This document shows positions 17,681 through 26,047 of a stretch of 64,000 bases of DNA, in pieces. The stretch covers positions 46,095 through 110,094 of the forward strand of contig CAJTQV010000012.1 in NCBI GenBank assembly GCA_910578385.1, given 5' to 3'. Under the pieces are notes generated by a model. It saw only the letters and a program-made list of their open reading frames with translations, searched no databases and was not told the DNA's origin. The translations under genes and the position numbers were made by a program. Within the stretch, counting starts at the first letter, position 1. The number at the start of each line of letters is the position of its first letter. Source of the DNA: an uncultured Muribaculaceae bacterium (GTDB lineage: Bacteria > Bacteroidota > Bacteroidia > Bacteroidales > Muribaculaceae).

Positions 17681-18436
17681 ATGAGAAAGAATATTGTAGC
17701 CGGCAACTGGAAAATGAACACCACTCTCGACGAGGGCGTGGAGCTTGCCAACAATGTCAATGCACTTCTTAAAGGTAAGAAGGCAAACTGCGACGTGATT
17801 GTCTGCGTGCCTTTCACTCACCTTACTTCCGTTAACGCTGTCATCGAGCCTGAGCTCGTTAAACTCGGCGCCGAAAACTGCTCCGAACATGCCAAGGGCG
17901 CATACACCGGAGAAGTCAGCGCTTCTATGGTAAAATCAACAGGTGCTCAGTATGTGATCCTCGGTCACAGCGAGCGTCGCCAGTATTTCGGTGAGAACAA
18001 CGAACAGCTTCTCGCCAAGACCAAAATCGCTCTTGAGAACGGTCTTCTTCCCATTTTCTGCGTGGGTGAGGTTCTCGAACAGCGCGAGGATGGCTCGTTC
18101 AACGAGGTTGTCAAGTCGCAGGTTGAGGCTCTCTTCAGCCTTTCAGCAGAAGACTTCGGCAAGATTGTCATCGCTTACGAACCCGTCTGGGCTATCGGTA
18201 CAGGCAAGACCGCTACCGCTGAGCAGGCTCAGGAGATGCATGCTCACATCCGCAATGTCATCGCCGAGAAGTATGGCAAGGAGGTTGCTGACAACACTTC
18301 AATCCTTTATGGTGGCAGCTGCAAGCCTTCCAACGCCAAGGAAATCTTCGCTAAGCCCGACGTGGACGGTGGTCTCATCGGTGGCGCCGCTCTCAAGGCA
18401 GAAGACTTCATGGGCATCATCGAGGCCTTCGGTTGA
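17681..18436 (+). CDS. tpiA: Triose-phosphate isomerase
   Basis: A cytosolic glycolytic enzyme interconverting dihydroxyacetone phosphate and glyceraldehyde 3-phosphate. Visible are the N-terminal GNWKMN with the substrate-binding Lys11, the histidine loop ILGHSERRQYF, the catalytic glutamate region IAYEPVWAIGTGKTA with the mobile loop, and the phosphate-binding LYGGSCKP and GGLIGGAAL. The length of 251 residues is normal. It has its own promoter and is followed by a hairpin before the SPOR gene. Confidence 0.98.
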   Translation: MRKNIVAGNWKMNTTLDEGVELANNVNALLKGKKANCDVIVCVPFTHLTSVNAVIEPELVKLGAENCSEHAKGAYTGEVSASMVKSTGAQYVILGHSERRQYFGENNEQLLAKTKIALENGLLPIFCVGEVLEQREDGSFNEVVKSQVEALFSLSAEDFGKIVIAYEPVWAIGTGKTATAEQAQEMHAHIRNVIAEKYGKEVADNTSILYGGSCKPSNAKEIFAKPDVDGGLIGGAALKAEDFMGIIEAFG

Positions 18437-18451
18437 TCCTTTCACTCATCA

Positions 18452-18496
18452 AAGCAACAGATGGCCGTCAGCTGACTCACGGGTCATCTGTTGCTT
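18452..18496 (+). terminator. Hairpin after tpiA
   Basis: A 12-bp perfect stem (18452-18463 with 18485-18496) with an inner CCGT/ACGG pairing, followed by a T6 run at about 18502-18507. It may only partly separate tpiA from the SPOR gene. Confidence 0.6.
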
Positions 18497-18530
18497 GAAA
18501 CTTTTTTAGAACCCTAAGAAATCTCAGAAC

Positions 18531-19043
18531 TTGAAAAAACTGATCCTGTCACTCACCATCGCCGCTGGCATTATGCTTCCGGCTGTGGCCCAGACTCCCC
18601 CCGACAAGGAGGAGGAGGGGGCTTCGAATGCGGTTGAACGTATCTCTGTGGAATCGATGGGCAACGTTGTCATCGACATCCCCGACAATATCCTTCAGAA
18701 CATCCTCAAGGAGGAGCAGGCGGCACCAAAGCATAGCGAGCCGGTTCTTCGGCCGGGCATCAACAAGATGTCGGGTTACCGCATACAGGTCTTCAGCGAC
18801 GGTCACAACCAGCATTCGCTCGAATCGCGGGCACGCGCGCGTGGCAACGCCATCGTGGCCAAGTTCCCCAAATACCGCGGACAGGTATATTCCTATTCAA
18901 GTTCACCCAACTGGTACACACGGGTGGGTAATTTCCGCTCGTCGTCCGAGGCTTCGGCCGCTCTCTCCGAGCTAAAACGCGCCTTCCCGCAGTTTGCGGC
19001 CGAGATGCGCGTCGTGAAAAGTCAGATTGTAGTTATAAAGTAA
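18531..19043 (+). CDS. Exported SPOR-domain protein
   Basis: A 170-residue exported protein. A signal peptide (about 1-20, ending AVAQ) is followed by an acidic linker and a C-terminal SPOR domain (about 90-168; YRIQVFSDGHNQHSLESRAR to VVKSQIVVI). SPOR domains bind glycan strands lacking stem peptides, so a cell-envelope role is likely. The start is a TTG: no ATG fits, and the signal peptide begins exactly there (MKKLILSLT when initiated with Met). It ends 6 nt before folE, so the two are cotranslated. Confidence 0.85.
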   Translation: MKKLILSLTIAAGIMLPAVAQTPPDKEEEGASNAVERISVESMGNVVIDIPDNILQNILKEEQAAPKHSEPVLRPGINKMSGYRIQVFSDGHNQHSLESRARARGNAIVAKFPKYRGQVYSYSSSPNWYTRVGNFRSSSEASAALSELKRAFPQFAAEMRVVKSQIVVIK

Positions 19044-19049
19044 GAAGCA

Positions 19050-19634
19050 ATGGCTACTGTCAGCAAACATGACCCGAAGTTGGTCGAGGAGATAGCATCG
19101 CATTACGAAGCGATTCTCCGTCTTGTGGGTGAGGACCCTTCGCGCGAGGGGCTTCTCAAGACCCCGGTACGCGCCGCAAAGGCAATTCTCGACATTACAT
19201 CCGGCTACCGTCATGACCCCCTTGCCATCGCGCGTCAGGCTGTTTTCGAGCATGCCGGTTCGCAGATGGTTATCGTTAAGGACATCGAGTTCTACAGCAT
19301 GTGCGAGCACCACATCCTGCCATTCTTCGGCAAAGTGTCGATAGGCTATATTCCCGACGGCAAGATGATTGGTCTTTCCAAACTTGCCCGCATAGTTGAC
19401 AATTTCGCACGTCGCCTTCAGGTCCAGGAACGTCTCACGGCCGAGGTCTGCCAACTGCTGTCCGAGGCCATGCCGACAAAGGGAGTGATAGTCAGCTGCA
19501 CCGCCGAGCACCTCTGCATGAAGATGCGTGGTGTCGAGAAACAGGACTCCGCCACCACCACCTGCGACTACAACGGCCTCTTCGCCACCGACCCGGCCCT
19601 CCGCGCCGAATTCCGCTCCCTCTGCGAATCGTAG
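19050..19634 (+). CDS. folE: GTP cyclohydrolase I
   Basis: Opens GTP to dihydroneopterin triphosphate, the first step of tetrahydrofolate synthesis. The 194-residue protein has the zinc and active-site segment SMCEHHILPFFG, GYIPDGKMIGLSKLARIVD, and the C-terminal zinc Cys in SCTAEHLCMKMRG. It follows the SPOR gene by 6 nt in the tpiA-SPOR-folE group. The MNT gene starts 15 nt after its stop. Confidence 0.97.
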   Translation: MATVSKHDPKLVEEIASHYEAILRLVGEDPSREGLLKTPVRAAKAILDITSGYRHDPLAIARQAVFEHAGSQMVIVKDIEFYSMCEHHILPFFGKVSIGYIPDGKMIGLSKLARIVDNFARRLQVQERLTAEVCQLLSEAMPTKGVIVSCTAEHLCMKMRGVEKQDSATTTCDYNGLFATDPALRAEFRSLCES

Positions 19635-19649
19635 TATCCTCAAAGACTT

Positions 19650-19991
19650 ATGGATATGGATGAGAGCAAGTTCAAGATTGTAATCGACGCATTGGTTGCC
19701 AAAGCGAAGTCAATACTCCCGCCCGGATCACGTCTGACGCTGTACGGCTCACAGGCGCGAGGTGAGGCCACGCCCGATTCCGACTGGGATTTGCATCTGC
19801 TCATAGAAGGTCCCGAAAAAATATCGTTCGACCAGATGATGCAATATGTCATACCGTTCGGTGACACCGGTATGCAGTTGGGAGAAGTTGTCAACACAGC
19901 CGTATACACATTCAAGGGCTGGATGCGCCGCAGTTTCTTGCCTTATTTCCAAAATGTCACCAAAGAAGGCATAATCATCTACGAAAACTGA
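19650..19991 (+). CDS. MNT-family nucleotidyltransferase (candidate antitoxin)
   Basis: A small (113 aa) minimal nucleotidyltransferase. The core motif is GSQARGEATPDSDWD at about residues 33-47, an exact GS-x10-DxD pattern as in MntA-type proteins that modify a partner HEPN protein. The stop codon overlaps the start of the HEPN gene by one base (TGATG), so the two are translationally coupled. MNT/HEPN pairs often act as toxin-antitoxin systems with MNT as antitoxin; that role here is inferred from family and context. It sits directly downstream of folE and may have been inserted at the end of that operon. Confidence 0.8.
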   Translation: MDMDESKFKIVIDALVAKAKSILPPGSRLTLYGSQARGEATPDSDWDLHLLIEGPEKISFDQMMQYVIPFGDTGMQLGEVVNTAVYTFKGWMRRSFLPYFQNVTKEGIIIYEN

Positions 19992-20410
19992 TGGCACTCT
20001 CAACTGAAAAACGCGATGACGTTGTGGCCTATCGCAAGGAAAAATCGATCTTTACACTGAAAGAGGCCGAGGGTATAGCCTCAATGGAGTTTTGGAGCCT
20101 ATGCGCAAACAGACTGTACTACTCTGCCTATTATGCTTGCACTGCACTTCTTATAAAGCACGGTCACACCACAACAACACATAATGGTGTTATGCGCATG
20201 ATGGGTAAGGAATTCTTCATGACCGGTATTCTCCCCAAGTGCTATTCCGATTTATTGCAAAGACTATTCTCTATGCGCCACACCGGGGACTATGACGATT
20301 GTTTTGATTGGTCGGAAGAAGATATAGTGCCTTTGTTTACCCCCGTACGTGAATTTATTGAGGCCATTTTTAAATTGCTTGAATCGGGGTCTGATATTGA
20401 ACCGGTTTAA
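19991..20410 (+). CDS. HEPN-domain protein (candidate toxin or MNT partner)
   Basis: A 139-residue all-helical HEPN protein of the UPF0332-like branch. It has the aromatic helix NRLYYSAYYACTALL (about 40-54) and a conserved RHTGDYDD near residues 97-104. I do not find the Rx4-6H motif of RNase HEPN toxins, so nuclease activity is doubtful; the protein may be a non-toxic or modified partner. It is coupled to the MNT gene by a TGATG overlap. Confidence 0.75.
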   Translation: MALSTEKRDDVVAYRKEKSIFTLKEAEGIASMEFWSLCANRLYYSAYYACTALLIKHGHTTTTHNGVMRMMGKEFFMTGILPKCYSDLLQRLFSMRHTGDYDDCFDWSEEDIVPLFTPVREFIEAIFKLLESGSDIEPV

Positions 20411-20491
20411 GTCTCGGATTGTAGCGTAAGCTTCCAAACATTAAGGGTTGTTAAGGTGTTTTAACATAAACACTAATCAAACTTTAATGCT

Positions 20492-21043
20492 ATGGTTAAT
20501 TTTACACGTGGAATCACCCGTTTGTGGTGGATTCCGTTGATTACGGGCATCGTGGCTGTCGGTCTCGGCATTTGGTGCTTGTGCAGTCCGGTGACTTCGG
20601 TTCCGGTTCTTGCCTACATTTTCGCCGGTCTTATTTGTCTGGCCGGAGTCTTCAATCTTGTATACGTCTGCGTAAACCGTGCCAAGGCCCCCAACTGGGG
20701 ATGGGCTTTGGCTCTCGGTCTGCTCGATCTGTTAGCCGGTATCTGGATGCTCTCTTTGCCGGAGGAGGAGCTGGCTGTGACTTTTGTCATAGTGCTCGGC
20801 ATCTGGCTGATTTGCGTGGCAATCAACGCCATCTGCGAGACTTTCGTTCTCAGCACCGGTTCAATCTTATGGACTGTGTTCTCGGTCATCATGCTGATTG
20901 CGACCATCTGGTTTGCCGTGATGTTCCTGTCGTCACCCCTGACGATGGCTGTGGCCGGCTGGATTTACCTCGGCATCTCGCTGATAACGTTCGGTGCCTT
21001 CAGAATCTCCATCTCCTGCCGTCTACGCTCTCTCACCGCCTGA
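20492..21043 (+). CDS. HdeD-like (DUF308) membrane protein
   Basis: A 183-residue integral membrane protein with about six hydrophobic helices and very short loops, e.g. WIPLITGIVAVGLGIWCL and TVFSVIMLIATIWFAVMFL. The repeated pattern of helix pairs with Gly-Ile-Trp matches the HdeD/DUF308 family, linked to acid resistance in enterobacteria; that function is not established here. It stands alone between the HEPN gene and a perfect terminator palindrome. Confidence 0.75.
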   Translation: MVNFTRGITRLWWIPLITGIVAVGLGIWCLCSPVTSVPVLAYIFAGLICLAGVFNLVYVCVNRAKAPNWGWALALGLLDLLAGIWMLSLPEEELAVTFVIVLGIWLICVAINAICETFVLSTGSILWTVFSVIMLIATIWFAVMFLSSPLTMAVAGWIYLGISLITFGAFRISISCRLRSLTA

Positions 21044-21116
21044 CGTGCATATCACAGCCATCTCGGCAGTTTTATCCCGAATGTAACAGGCTGGGAGCCT
21101 GTGTTGCTATATGAAA

Positions 21117-21150
21117 ACCGGGTGTCATATCGTGCGATATGACACCCGGT
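21117..21150. terminator. Perfect palindrome between HdeD-like and oadA-like genes
   Basis: A 16-bp perfect inverted repeat (21117-21132 with 21135-21150) with a 2-nt centre between convergent genes, presumably a bidirectional terminator. Confidence 0.75.
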
Positions 21151-21161
21151 CTTCTGGTATA

Positions 21162-21184
21162 GGCGTGGCCACAGGGGCCACGCC
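21162..21184 (-). terminator. Terminator hairpin after oadA-like gene
   Basis: Stem GGCGTGGCC/GGCCACGCC with a 5-nt loop, 18 nt past the stop of the minus-strand carboxyltransferase gene. Confidence 0.65.
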
Positions 21185-21201
21185 GTTATTGTTGGGGACG
21201 A

Positions 21202-23577
21202 TTATTTGCCGGTGGTGATGCGGATCTGGATGCCTCCGTCGGGAGCTACGTTGATCTCGAGAGTAGTGCCCTCGGCAAGACGGAGCGCGGGTGCGCCGGC
21301 CTCCTTGCGGTTGTGGGGGAGTACGCTCTGTGCAGCTGTGCCTCCCTCTACGGGTGCGAGCGCGCGATTGATGTCAACTGCACCTACTGCCTTAGGCTCT
21401 GCCTTGGGTGCCTCAGCCTTGGGTGCTGCGGGCTTCGGAGCGGGTTTCGGTGCCGCAGGCTTCGGAGCTGCTGCCTTGGGAGCTGCTCCTGCAACGCCGA
21501 ACTCGATGATGGGCTGGTCGGTTGCCATAACCTCGCCCTCCTCGATGAGGAGACGGGCTACTGTGCCGGCACGGTCTGCCATCAGGTTGTTCTCCATCTT
21601 CATTGCCTCGTAAACGAGAACAACGTCGCCGGGCTTGATTGTGTCGCCGGGCTTAACCTTGAACTCGAGAACTGTACCGCCCATGGGAGCCTTCATGACT
21701 TCGCCAGAACCGGTGACAGCTGCCTCTTCAGCCGCAGGTGCGGGAGCAAGAGTCTCACCTTCGGCCATGAACTCGATGAGGGGCTGGTCGGTTGCCATAA
21801 CGTCGCCTTCGCCGACGAGTACGCGTTTTACAACGCCACCCTTGTCGCAAGCGAGGTCGTTCTCCATCTTCATTGCCTCGTAAACGAGCACAACGTCGCC
21901 GGGCTTGACAGTGTCGCCTGCCTTGACGCGGATTTCCATAACGGTACCGCCCATCGGAGCGTTGAATACCGGACCGGTCACGGGGCCTTCGGCTACTGCC
22001 TGAACAGGAGCTGCTGCCTTGGGAGCCGCTGCCTTGTTTGCCTCGTACTCAGCCTTGCGCTGATTGGTGAGGAATGTCTTGGCAACTGCGGGAAGAAGTT
22101 CGAGAAGCAGGAACTCCTCTTCGTTCTGAGCGAGTTTCACGCCGCCGAATTTGTCGAGCTCGGGATTGGCCGGAGTCTTGTATGAGCTTACGTCGTAGGG
22201 TTTCTCCTCGGCGCTGCCTGTGATTTGCTCGCGGAATTTCGGGTCAACCGGAACCGGAGTCGTTCCATATTCACCCTTTACGAGCGAGATGAACTGGTTG
22301 TTCTTGTTTGTGTAGTCGGGTTTGCCGGCACGACGGTCCATGGCGAGGTTCACAGCCTGTGAGCCTACAATCTGGCTGGTCGGTGTTACGAGGGGCACGA
22401 GACCTGCGTCGCGGCGTACCTTCGGGATGAGGGCCATAGCCTCCTCAAGCACGTCCTCTGCACCGAGTGCGCGGAGGTTTGCAACCATGTTGGAGTACAT
22501 ACCGCCGGGAACCTCTGCGTTCTTGACAAGCTCGTTGGGTTTGGGAAGACCGAAGTATGCCTCGATCTTGTGGCATGCGTCGAGAAGTTCCTCCTCTTTG
22601 TTTGCCTTGGCAGCCTCGATAGCGCGGTCGAACTCCGCATCGATCTCCTTCGGCATCTCTTTGTAAGCCTCGTCGAAGTCTTTCGGCCATTTGTCTTTGT
22701 TGAGGTCGAAGTCTGCGAGTGCCTTGCGGGCATCCTTGAGCTCGTGACGGATTTTGGCAACTGCCTCCATGTCGGCCTCGATCTCCACGCCCATCTTGCG
22801 GCAGAAGATGTCGATAAGCTCGATTGAGGGAGCTGCTGAGCCGCCGCCAAACCACCAGATGTTGGTGTCAACGATGTCAACACCCTGGATGATTGCTGTC
22901 AGCACGGCTGCGAGACCGTAACCGGGTGTACAGTGTGTGTGGAAGTCGATGGGAACTTTGACAGCGGCTTTCAGCTTCGGCATCAGTGAGAAGATGCGCG
23001 AGGGGCTTACGAGACCTGCCATATCCTTGAGTGTCACCATCTTCGCGCCGAGGCTTTCCATCTCCTTGGCTTTCTCGACGAAGTATTCGTCGGTAAAGAT
23101 CTTCTCATCCTCGGGAGTGCCCTTGGGATCGACTGTATAGCAGACAGCTGTGTCGGCTATGCCGCCCAGCTCGTTGATCATGCGGATTGAACCCTTGATA
23201 TTGTTGATGTCGTTGAGTGCGTCGAAAATACGCATCACGTTCAGACCGTTCTCAATGGCTTTCTTGTAGAAACCTTCGAGCACAGAGTCGGGATAGGGTA
23301 CATAGCCGAACAGGTTGCGGCCGCGTGAGAGTGCCGAAAGAAGGGAGATACCCTTCATGGCCTTGCTGCACTCGCGGAGACGGTTCCAGGGGCTTTCGCC
23401 GAGGTAACGCATCACTGAGTCGGGTACTGCGCCGCCCCATACCTCCATGATATAGAACTTGGCGTCGCGGTAGAGCGGAAGAAGTTTGTCAACGTTCTCC
23501 TGCTTCATACGGGTAGCGAAGAGAGACTGCTGGCCGTCGCGCAGCGTCAAATCTCTGATTTGTAGTTTCTTGCTCAC
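21202..23577 (-). CDS. Oxaloacetate decarboxylase alpha / pyruvate carboxylase B-type protein with two biotin domains
   Basis: A biotin-dependent carboxyltransferase acting on pyruvate/oxaloacetate. The TIM-barrel CT domain (about 4-270) shows RDGQQS, the metal site DFHTHCTPG and VTLKDMAG; a PYC/OadA conserved domain follows to about 480. Unusually there are two consecutive biotinyl domains, each with the full EAMKMEN site: Lys570 and Lys660, 90 residues apart. An Ala-Pro-Lys linker and a conserved-looking tail (LAEGTTLEINVAPDGG) add about 95 residues after the second domain; the family is usually near 600 residues. It could serve as alpha subunit for the Na+ pump encoded near 46 kb, or pair with a carboxylase subunit elsewhere. 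It is monocistronic, with a -7-like box at 23643-23650. Confidence 0.9.
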   Translation of the reverse strand: MSKKLQIRDLTLRDGQQSLFATRMKQENVDKLLPLYRDAKFYIMEVWGGAVPDSVMRYLGESPWNRLRECSKAMKGISLLSALSRGRNLFGYVPYPDSVLEGFYKKAIENGLNVMRIFDALNDINNIKGSIRMINELGGIADTAVCYTVDPKGTPEDEKIFTDEYFVEKAKEMESLGAKMVTLKDMAGLVSPSRIFSLMPKLKAAVKVPIDFHTHCTPGYGLAAVLTAIIQGVDIVDTNIWWFGGGSAAPSIELIDIFCRKMGVEIEADMEAVAKIRHELKDARKALADFDLNKDKWPKDFDEAYKEMPKEIDAEFDRAIEAAKANKEEELLDACHKIEAYFGLPKPNELVKNAEVPGGMYSNMVANLRALGAEDVLEEAMALIPKVRRDAGLVPLVTPTSQIVGSQAVNLAMDRRAGKPDYTNKNNQFISLVKGEYGTTPVPVDPKFREQITGSAEEKPYDVSSYKTPANPELDKFGGVKLAQNEEEFLLLELLPAVAKTFLTNQRKAEYEANKAAAPKAAAPVQAVAEGPVTGPVFNAPMGGTVMEIRVKAGDTVKPGDVVLVYEAMKMENDLACDKGGVVKRVLVGEGDVMATDQPLIEFMAEGETLAPAPAAEEAAVTGSGEVMKAPMGGTVLEFKVKPGDTIKPGDVVLVYEAMKMENNLMADRAGTVARLLIEEGEVMATDQPIIEFGVAGAAPKAAAPKPAAPKPAPKPAAPKAEAPKAEPKAVGAVDINRALAPVEGGTAAQSVLPHNRKEAGAPALRLAEGTTLEINVAPDGGIQIRITTGK

Positions 23578-23642
23578 TGTGGTTCTGTGTTAGTTAATGT
23601 GTTTATGGTATTTTATTTTGTTATCACGGTGATTTTGTTCCC

Positions 23643-23650
23643 CAAATTTA
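23643..23650 (-). promoter_or_regulatory. Candidate -7 box for the oadA-like gene
   Basis: The minus strand reads TAAATTTG, fitting TAnnTTTG, 66 nt upstream of the start. No -33 box at the right distance. Confidence 0.35.
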
Positions 23651-23816
23651 AACATTATTTGCCGATTAAAGAATTTTTTCGCTAATTTTTTTCATTTTAT
23701 TCTGAAAAATTTCAGCGTGAGGTGTTCATGATGCTTCTCCTGCACCTTCTTATGACCTCCCGAACGCCTCCCGGACACCTCCTGAGTCGTCGGATGGGAT
23801 ACCGTATAGTGAAAGA

Positions 23817-23851
23817 AAAGCGGGCTGAATCCGTGAGGATTCGCCCGCTTT
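23817..23851 (-). terminator. Terminator hairpin after rpmE
   Basis: Two stacked stems AAAGCGGGC/GCCCGCTTT and GAATCC/GGATTC around a tetraloop, with one bulged base. It begins 21 nt past the rpmE stop. Confidence 0.8.
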
Positions 23852-23872
23852 GGGTGCCATATCGGTCCCTTT

Positions 23873-24127
23873 TTACTTCTTCGAGCGGTTGCCGTAGCGG
23901 CTGCGGAACTTGTCCACACGACCTGCGGTGTCGACGAGTTTCTGCTTGCCGGTGAAGAAGGGGTGAGACGAGCTGGTGATCTCAAGCTTTACGAGGGGAT
24001 ACTCTTTGCCGTCAATCTCGATTGTCTCGCGTGAAGCCACTGTTGAACGTGTGATGAATGTCTCATCGTTCGACATGTCCTTGAAGCAGACCTCACGGTA
24101 ATTTGAGGGATGAATGTCTTTTTTCAT
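23873..24127 (-). CDS. rpmE: 50S ribosomal protein L31, type B
   Basis: A small ribosomal protein (84 aa) of the large-subunit central protuberance and bridge region. It begins MKKDIHPSNYREVCFKDMS and contains SSSHPFFTGKQKLVDTAGRV, typical of type B L31. The zinc-binding CxxC set of the C+ form is absent, as expected for type B, a form that replaces zinc L31 in many bacteria. It is monocistronic, with its own promoter and a strong terminator. Confidence 0.95.
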   Translation of the reverse strand: MKKDIHPSNYREVCFKDMSNDETFITRSTVASRETIEIDGKEYPLVKLEITSSSHPFFTGKQKLVDTAGRVDKFRSRYGNRSKK

Positions 24128-24198
24128 TTTCGTTTGTACTGCAGTTAGTTTTTGTTTTATTTGGGCTCAGCAGGTCGCGATCCCGCTGAATTGGCGTG

Positions 24199-24230
24199 CA
24201 AAATTACTAATTTTCTCTGACATACGCAAG
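24199..24230 (-). promoter_or_regulatory. rpmE promoter
   Basis: The minus strand has CTTG (one mismatch to TTTG, 24227-24230), 20 nt, and TAATTTTG (24199-24206). The inferred leader is about 68 nt. Confidence 0.55.
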
Positions 24231-24300
24231 TTTTCGCCCGATTTCTCCGGCGAAAACCACATATTTCAATATTTTATTTGCCTGTTGCGCAGGGCGTTTG

Positions 24301-25986
24301 TCACACAAGTTTCTTGTAACGTATGCGGTGGGGTGTGTCCGTGCCGCCGTCGCGCTTCTTCTTGAATTCCTCGTATTCGGAGTAACTTCCCTCGAAGTAT
24401 GTCACCTGGCTGTCGCCCTCGAAGGCGAGAATGTGGGTGGCGATACGGTCGAGGAACCAACGGTCGTGGCTTACCACCACGGCGCATCCTGCAAAGTTCT
24501 CCAGACCCTCCTCAAGTGCGCGGAGGGTGTTGACGTCGATGTCGTTGGTCGGCTCGTCGAGAAGGAGTACGTTACCCTCTTCCTTGAGTGCCATGGCGAG
24601 GTGCAGACGGTTGCGCTCTCCGCCGGAGAGTACGCCGATTTTCTTCTCCTGGTCAGCACCGGTGAAGTTGAAGCGCGACAGGTATGCGCGGGCGTTCATG
24701 TCGCGGCCTCCCATGCGGAATGACTCCACTCCCTGCGAGATTACTTCATACACGGTCTTCTCGGGCGAGAGGTCTTTATGGGTCTGGTCAACATATGCGA
24801 TTTTTACTGTCTCGCCGACTTCGAACTCTCCACGGTCTGCGTTTTCAAGTCCCATGATGAGGCGGAAGAGCGTGGTCTTACCCGCACCGTTGGGGCCGAT
24901 TACGCCGACAATGCCGTTGGGCGGCAGCATGAAGTTGAGGTCGGTGAAGAGTGCCTTGTCATCATATGCCTTGGCTACGTGCTGCGCCTCGATTACCTTG
25001 TTGCCGAGTCGCGGACCGTTGGGTATGAATATCTCCAGTTTCTCCTCGCGCTCTTTCTGGTCTTCGTTGAGCAGTCGGTCGTAGCTTGACAGACGGGCCT
25101 TTCCCTTTGCCTGGCGTGCCTTGGGAGCCATGCGGACCCACTCAAGCTCGCGTTCGAGGGTCTTGCGGCGTTTGCTGGCCTGTTTCTCTTCCTGCTCCAT
25201 CCGCTTGGTCTTCTGGTCGAGCCATGACGAGTAGTTTCCTTTCCATGGAATACCCTCGCCACGGTCAAGTTCAAGAATCCATCCTGCCACATGGTCGAGG
25301 AAGTAGCGGTCGTGCGTCACGGCGATTACAGTACCGGGGTACTGCTGAAGGTGCTGTTCGAGCCAGTCGATCGACTCCGCGTCGAGGTGGTTGGTAGGCT
25401 CGTCGAGCAGAAGGATGTCGGGCTGCTGGAGCAGAAGACGGCAGAGTGCCACGCGGCGGCGTTCACCACCTGAGAGCACGGCGATTTTCTTTTCGTCGGG
25501 CGGACAGCGGAGTGCGTCCATGGCGCGGTCGAGCTTGTTGTCGATGTTCCACGCGTCGGTGGCGTCGAGCTTGTCCTGAAGCTCTGCCTGACGCTGTATG
25601 AGCTTGTCCATCTTCTCCGGGTCTTCGAGTACCTCGGGGTCGGCGAAGGCGTTGTTCACCTCGTCATACTCGCGAAGAAGTGCGAGAACGGGTTCCACAC
25701 CCTCCTGAACAACCTCGCGGACGGTCTTCTCGGGGTCGAGCTTCGGGTCCTGTTCGAGGTAGCCTACGGAGTAGTCATTGTTGAACACCACGTTGCCCTG
25801 GTAGCTCTTGTCGAGACCGGCTATGATTTTGAGGAGTGTTGACTTACCGCTGCCGTTCAGACCGATGATGCCGATTTTGGCACCGTAGAAGAACGACAGG
25901 TATATGTTTTTGAGAATCTGGCGCTGAGGTGGAATGATCTTGCTCACGCCCACCATCGAGAATATTATCTTTTTATCGTCAGCCAT
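24301..25986 (-). CDS. ettA: ABC-F protein EttA (translational throttle)
   Basis: A soluble tandem ABC ATPase binding the ribosomal E site and gating the first elongation steps according to energy state. The first cassette has GLNGSGKST and signature LSGGERRRVALCRLLL. The inter-domain linker is Lys/Glu-rich (KRMEQEEKQASKRRKTLERE). The second cassette has GPNGAGKTT and LSGGERNRLHLAMAL, each with LLLDEPTN Walker B. The 561-residue length and arm region match EttA rather than resistance-type ABC-F proteins. It lies downstream of def on the same strand, 61 nt away. Confidence 0.93.
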   Translation of the reverse strand: MADDKKIIFSMVGVSKIIPPQRQILKNIYLSFFYGAKIGIIGLNGSGKSTLLKIIAGLDKSYQGNVVFNNDYSVGYLEQDPKLDPEKTVREVVQEGVEPVLALLREYDEVNNAFADPEVLEDPEKMDKLIQRQAELQDKLDATDAWNIDNKLDRAMDALRCPPDEKKIAVLSGGERRRVALCRLLLQQPDILLLDEPTNHLDAESIDWLEQHLQQYPGTVIAVTHDRYFLDHVAGWILELDRGEGIPWKGNYSSWLDQKTKRMEQEEKQASKRRKTLERELEWVRMAPKARQAKGKARLSSYDRLLNEDQKEREEKLEIFIPNGPRLGNKVIEAQHVAKAYDDKALFTDLNFMLPPNGIVGVIGPNGAGKTTLFRLIMGLENADRGEFEVGETVKIAYVDQTHKDLSPEKTVYEVISQGVESFRMGGRDMNARAYLSRFNFTGADQEKKIGVLSGGERNRLHLAMALKEEGNVLLLDEPTNDIDVNTLRALEEGLENFAGCAVVVSHDRWFLDRIATHILAFEGDSQVTYFEGSYSEYEEFKKKRDGGTDTPHRIRYKKLV

Positions 25987-26047
25987 TTTTAAGGTGTTAG
26001 GTTTTAGGCTTTAAGTTTTAGACTTTGGGTCTTGGGTTTTAAGAGGG

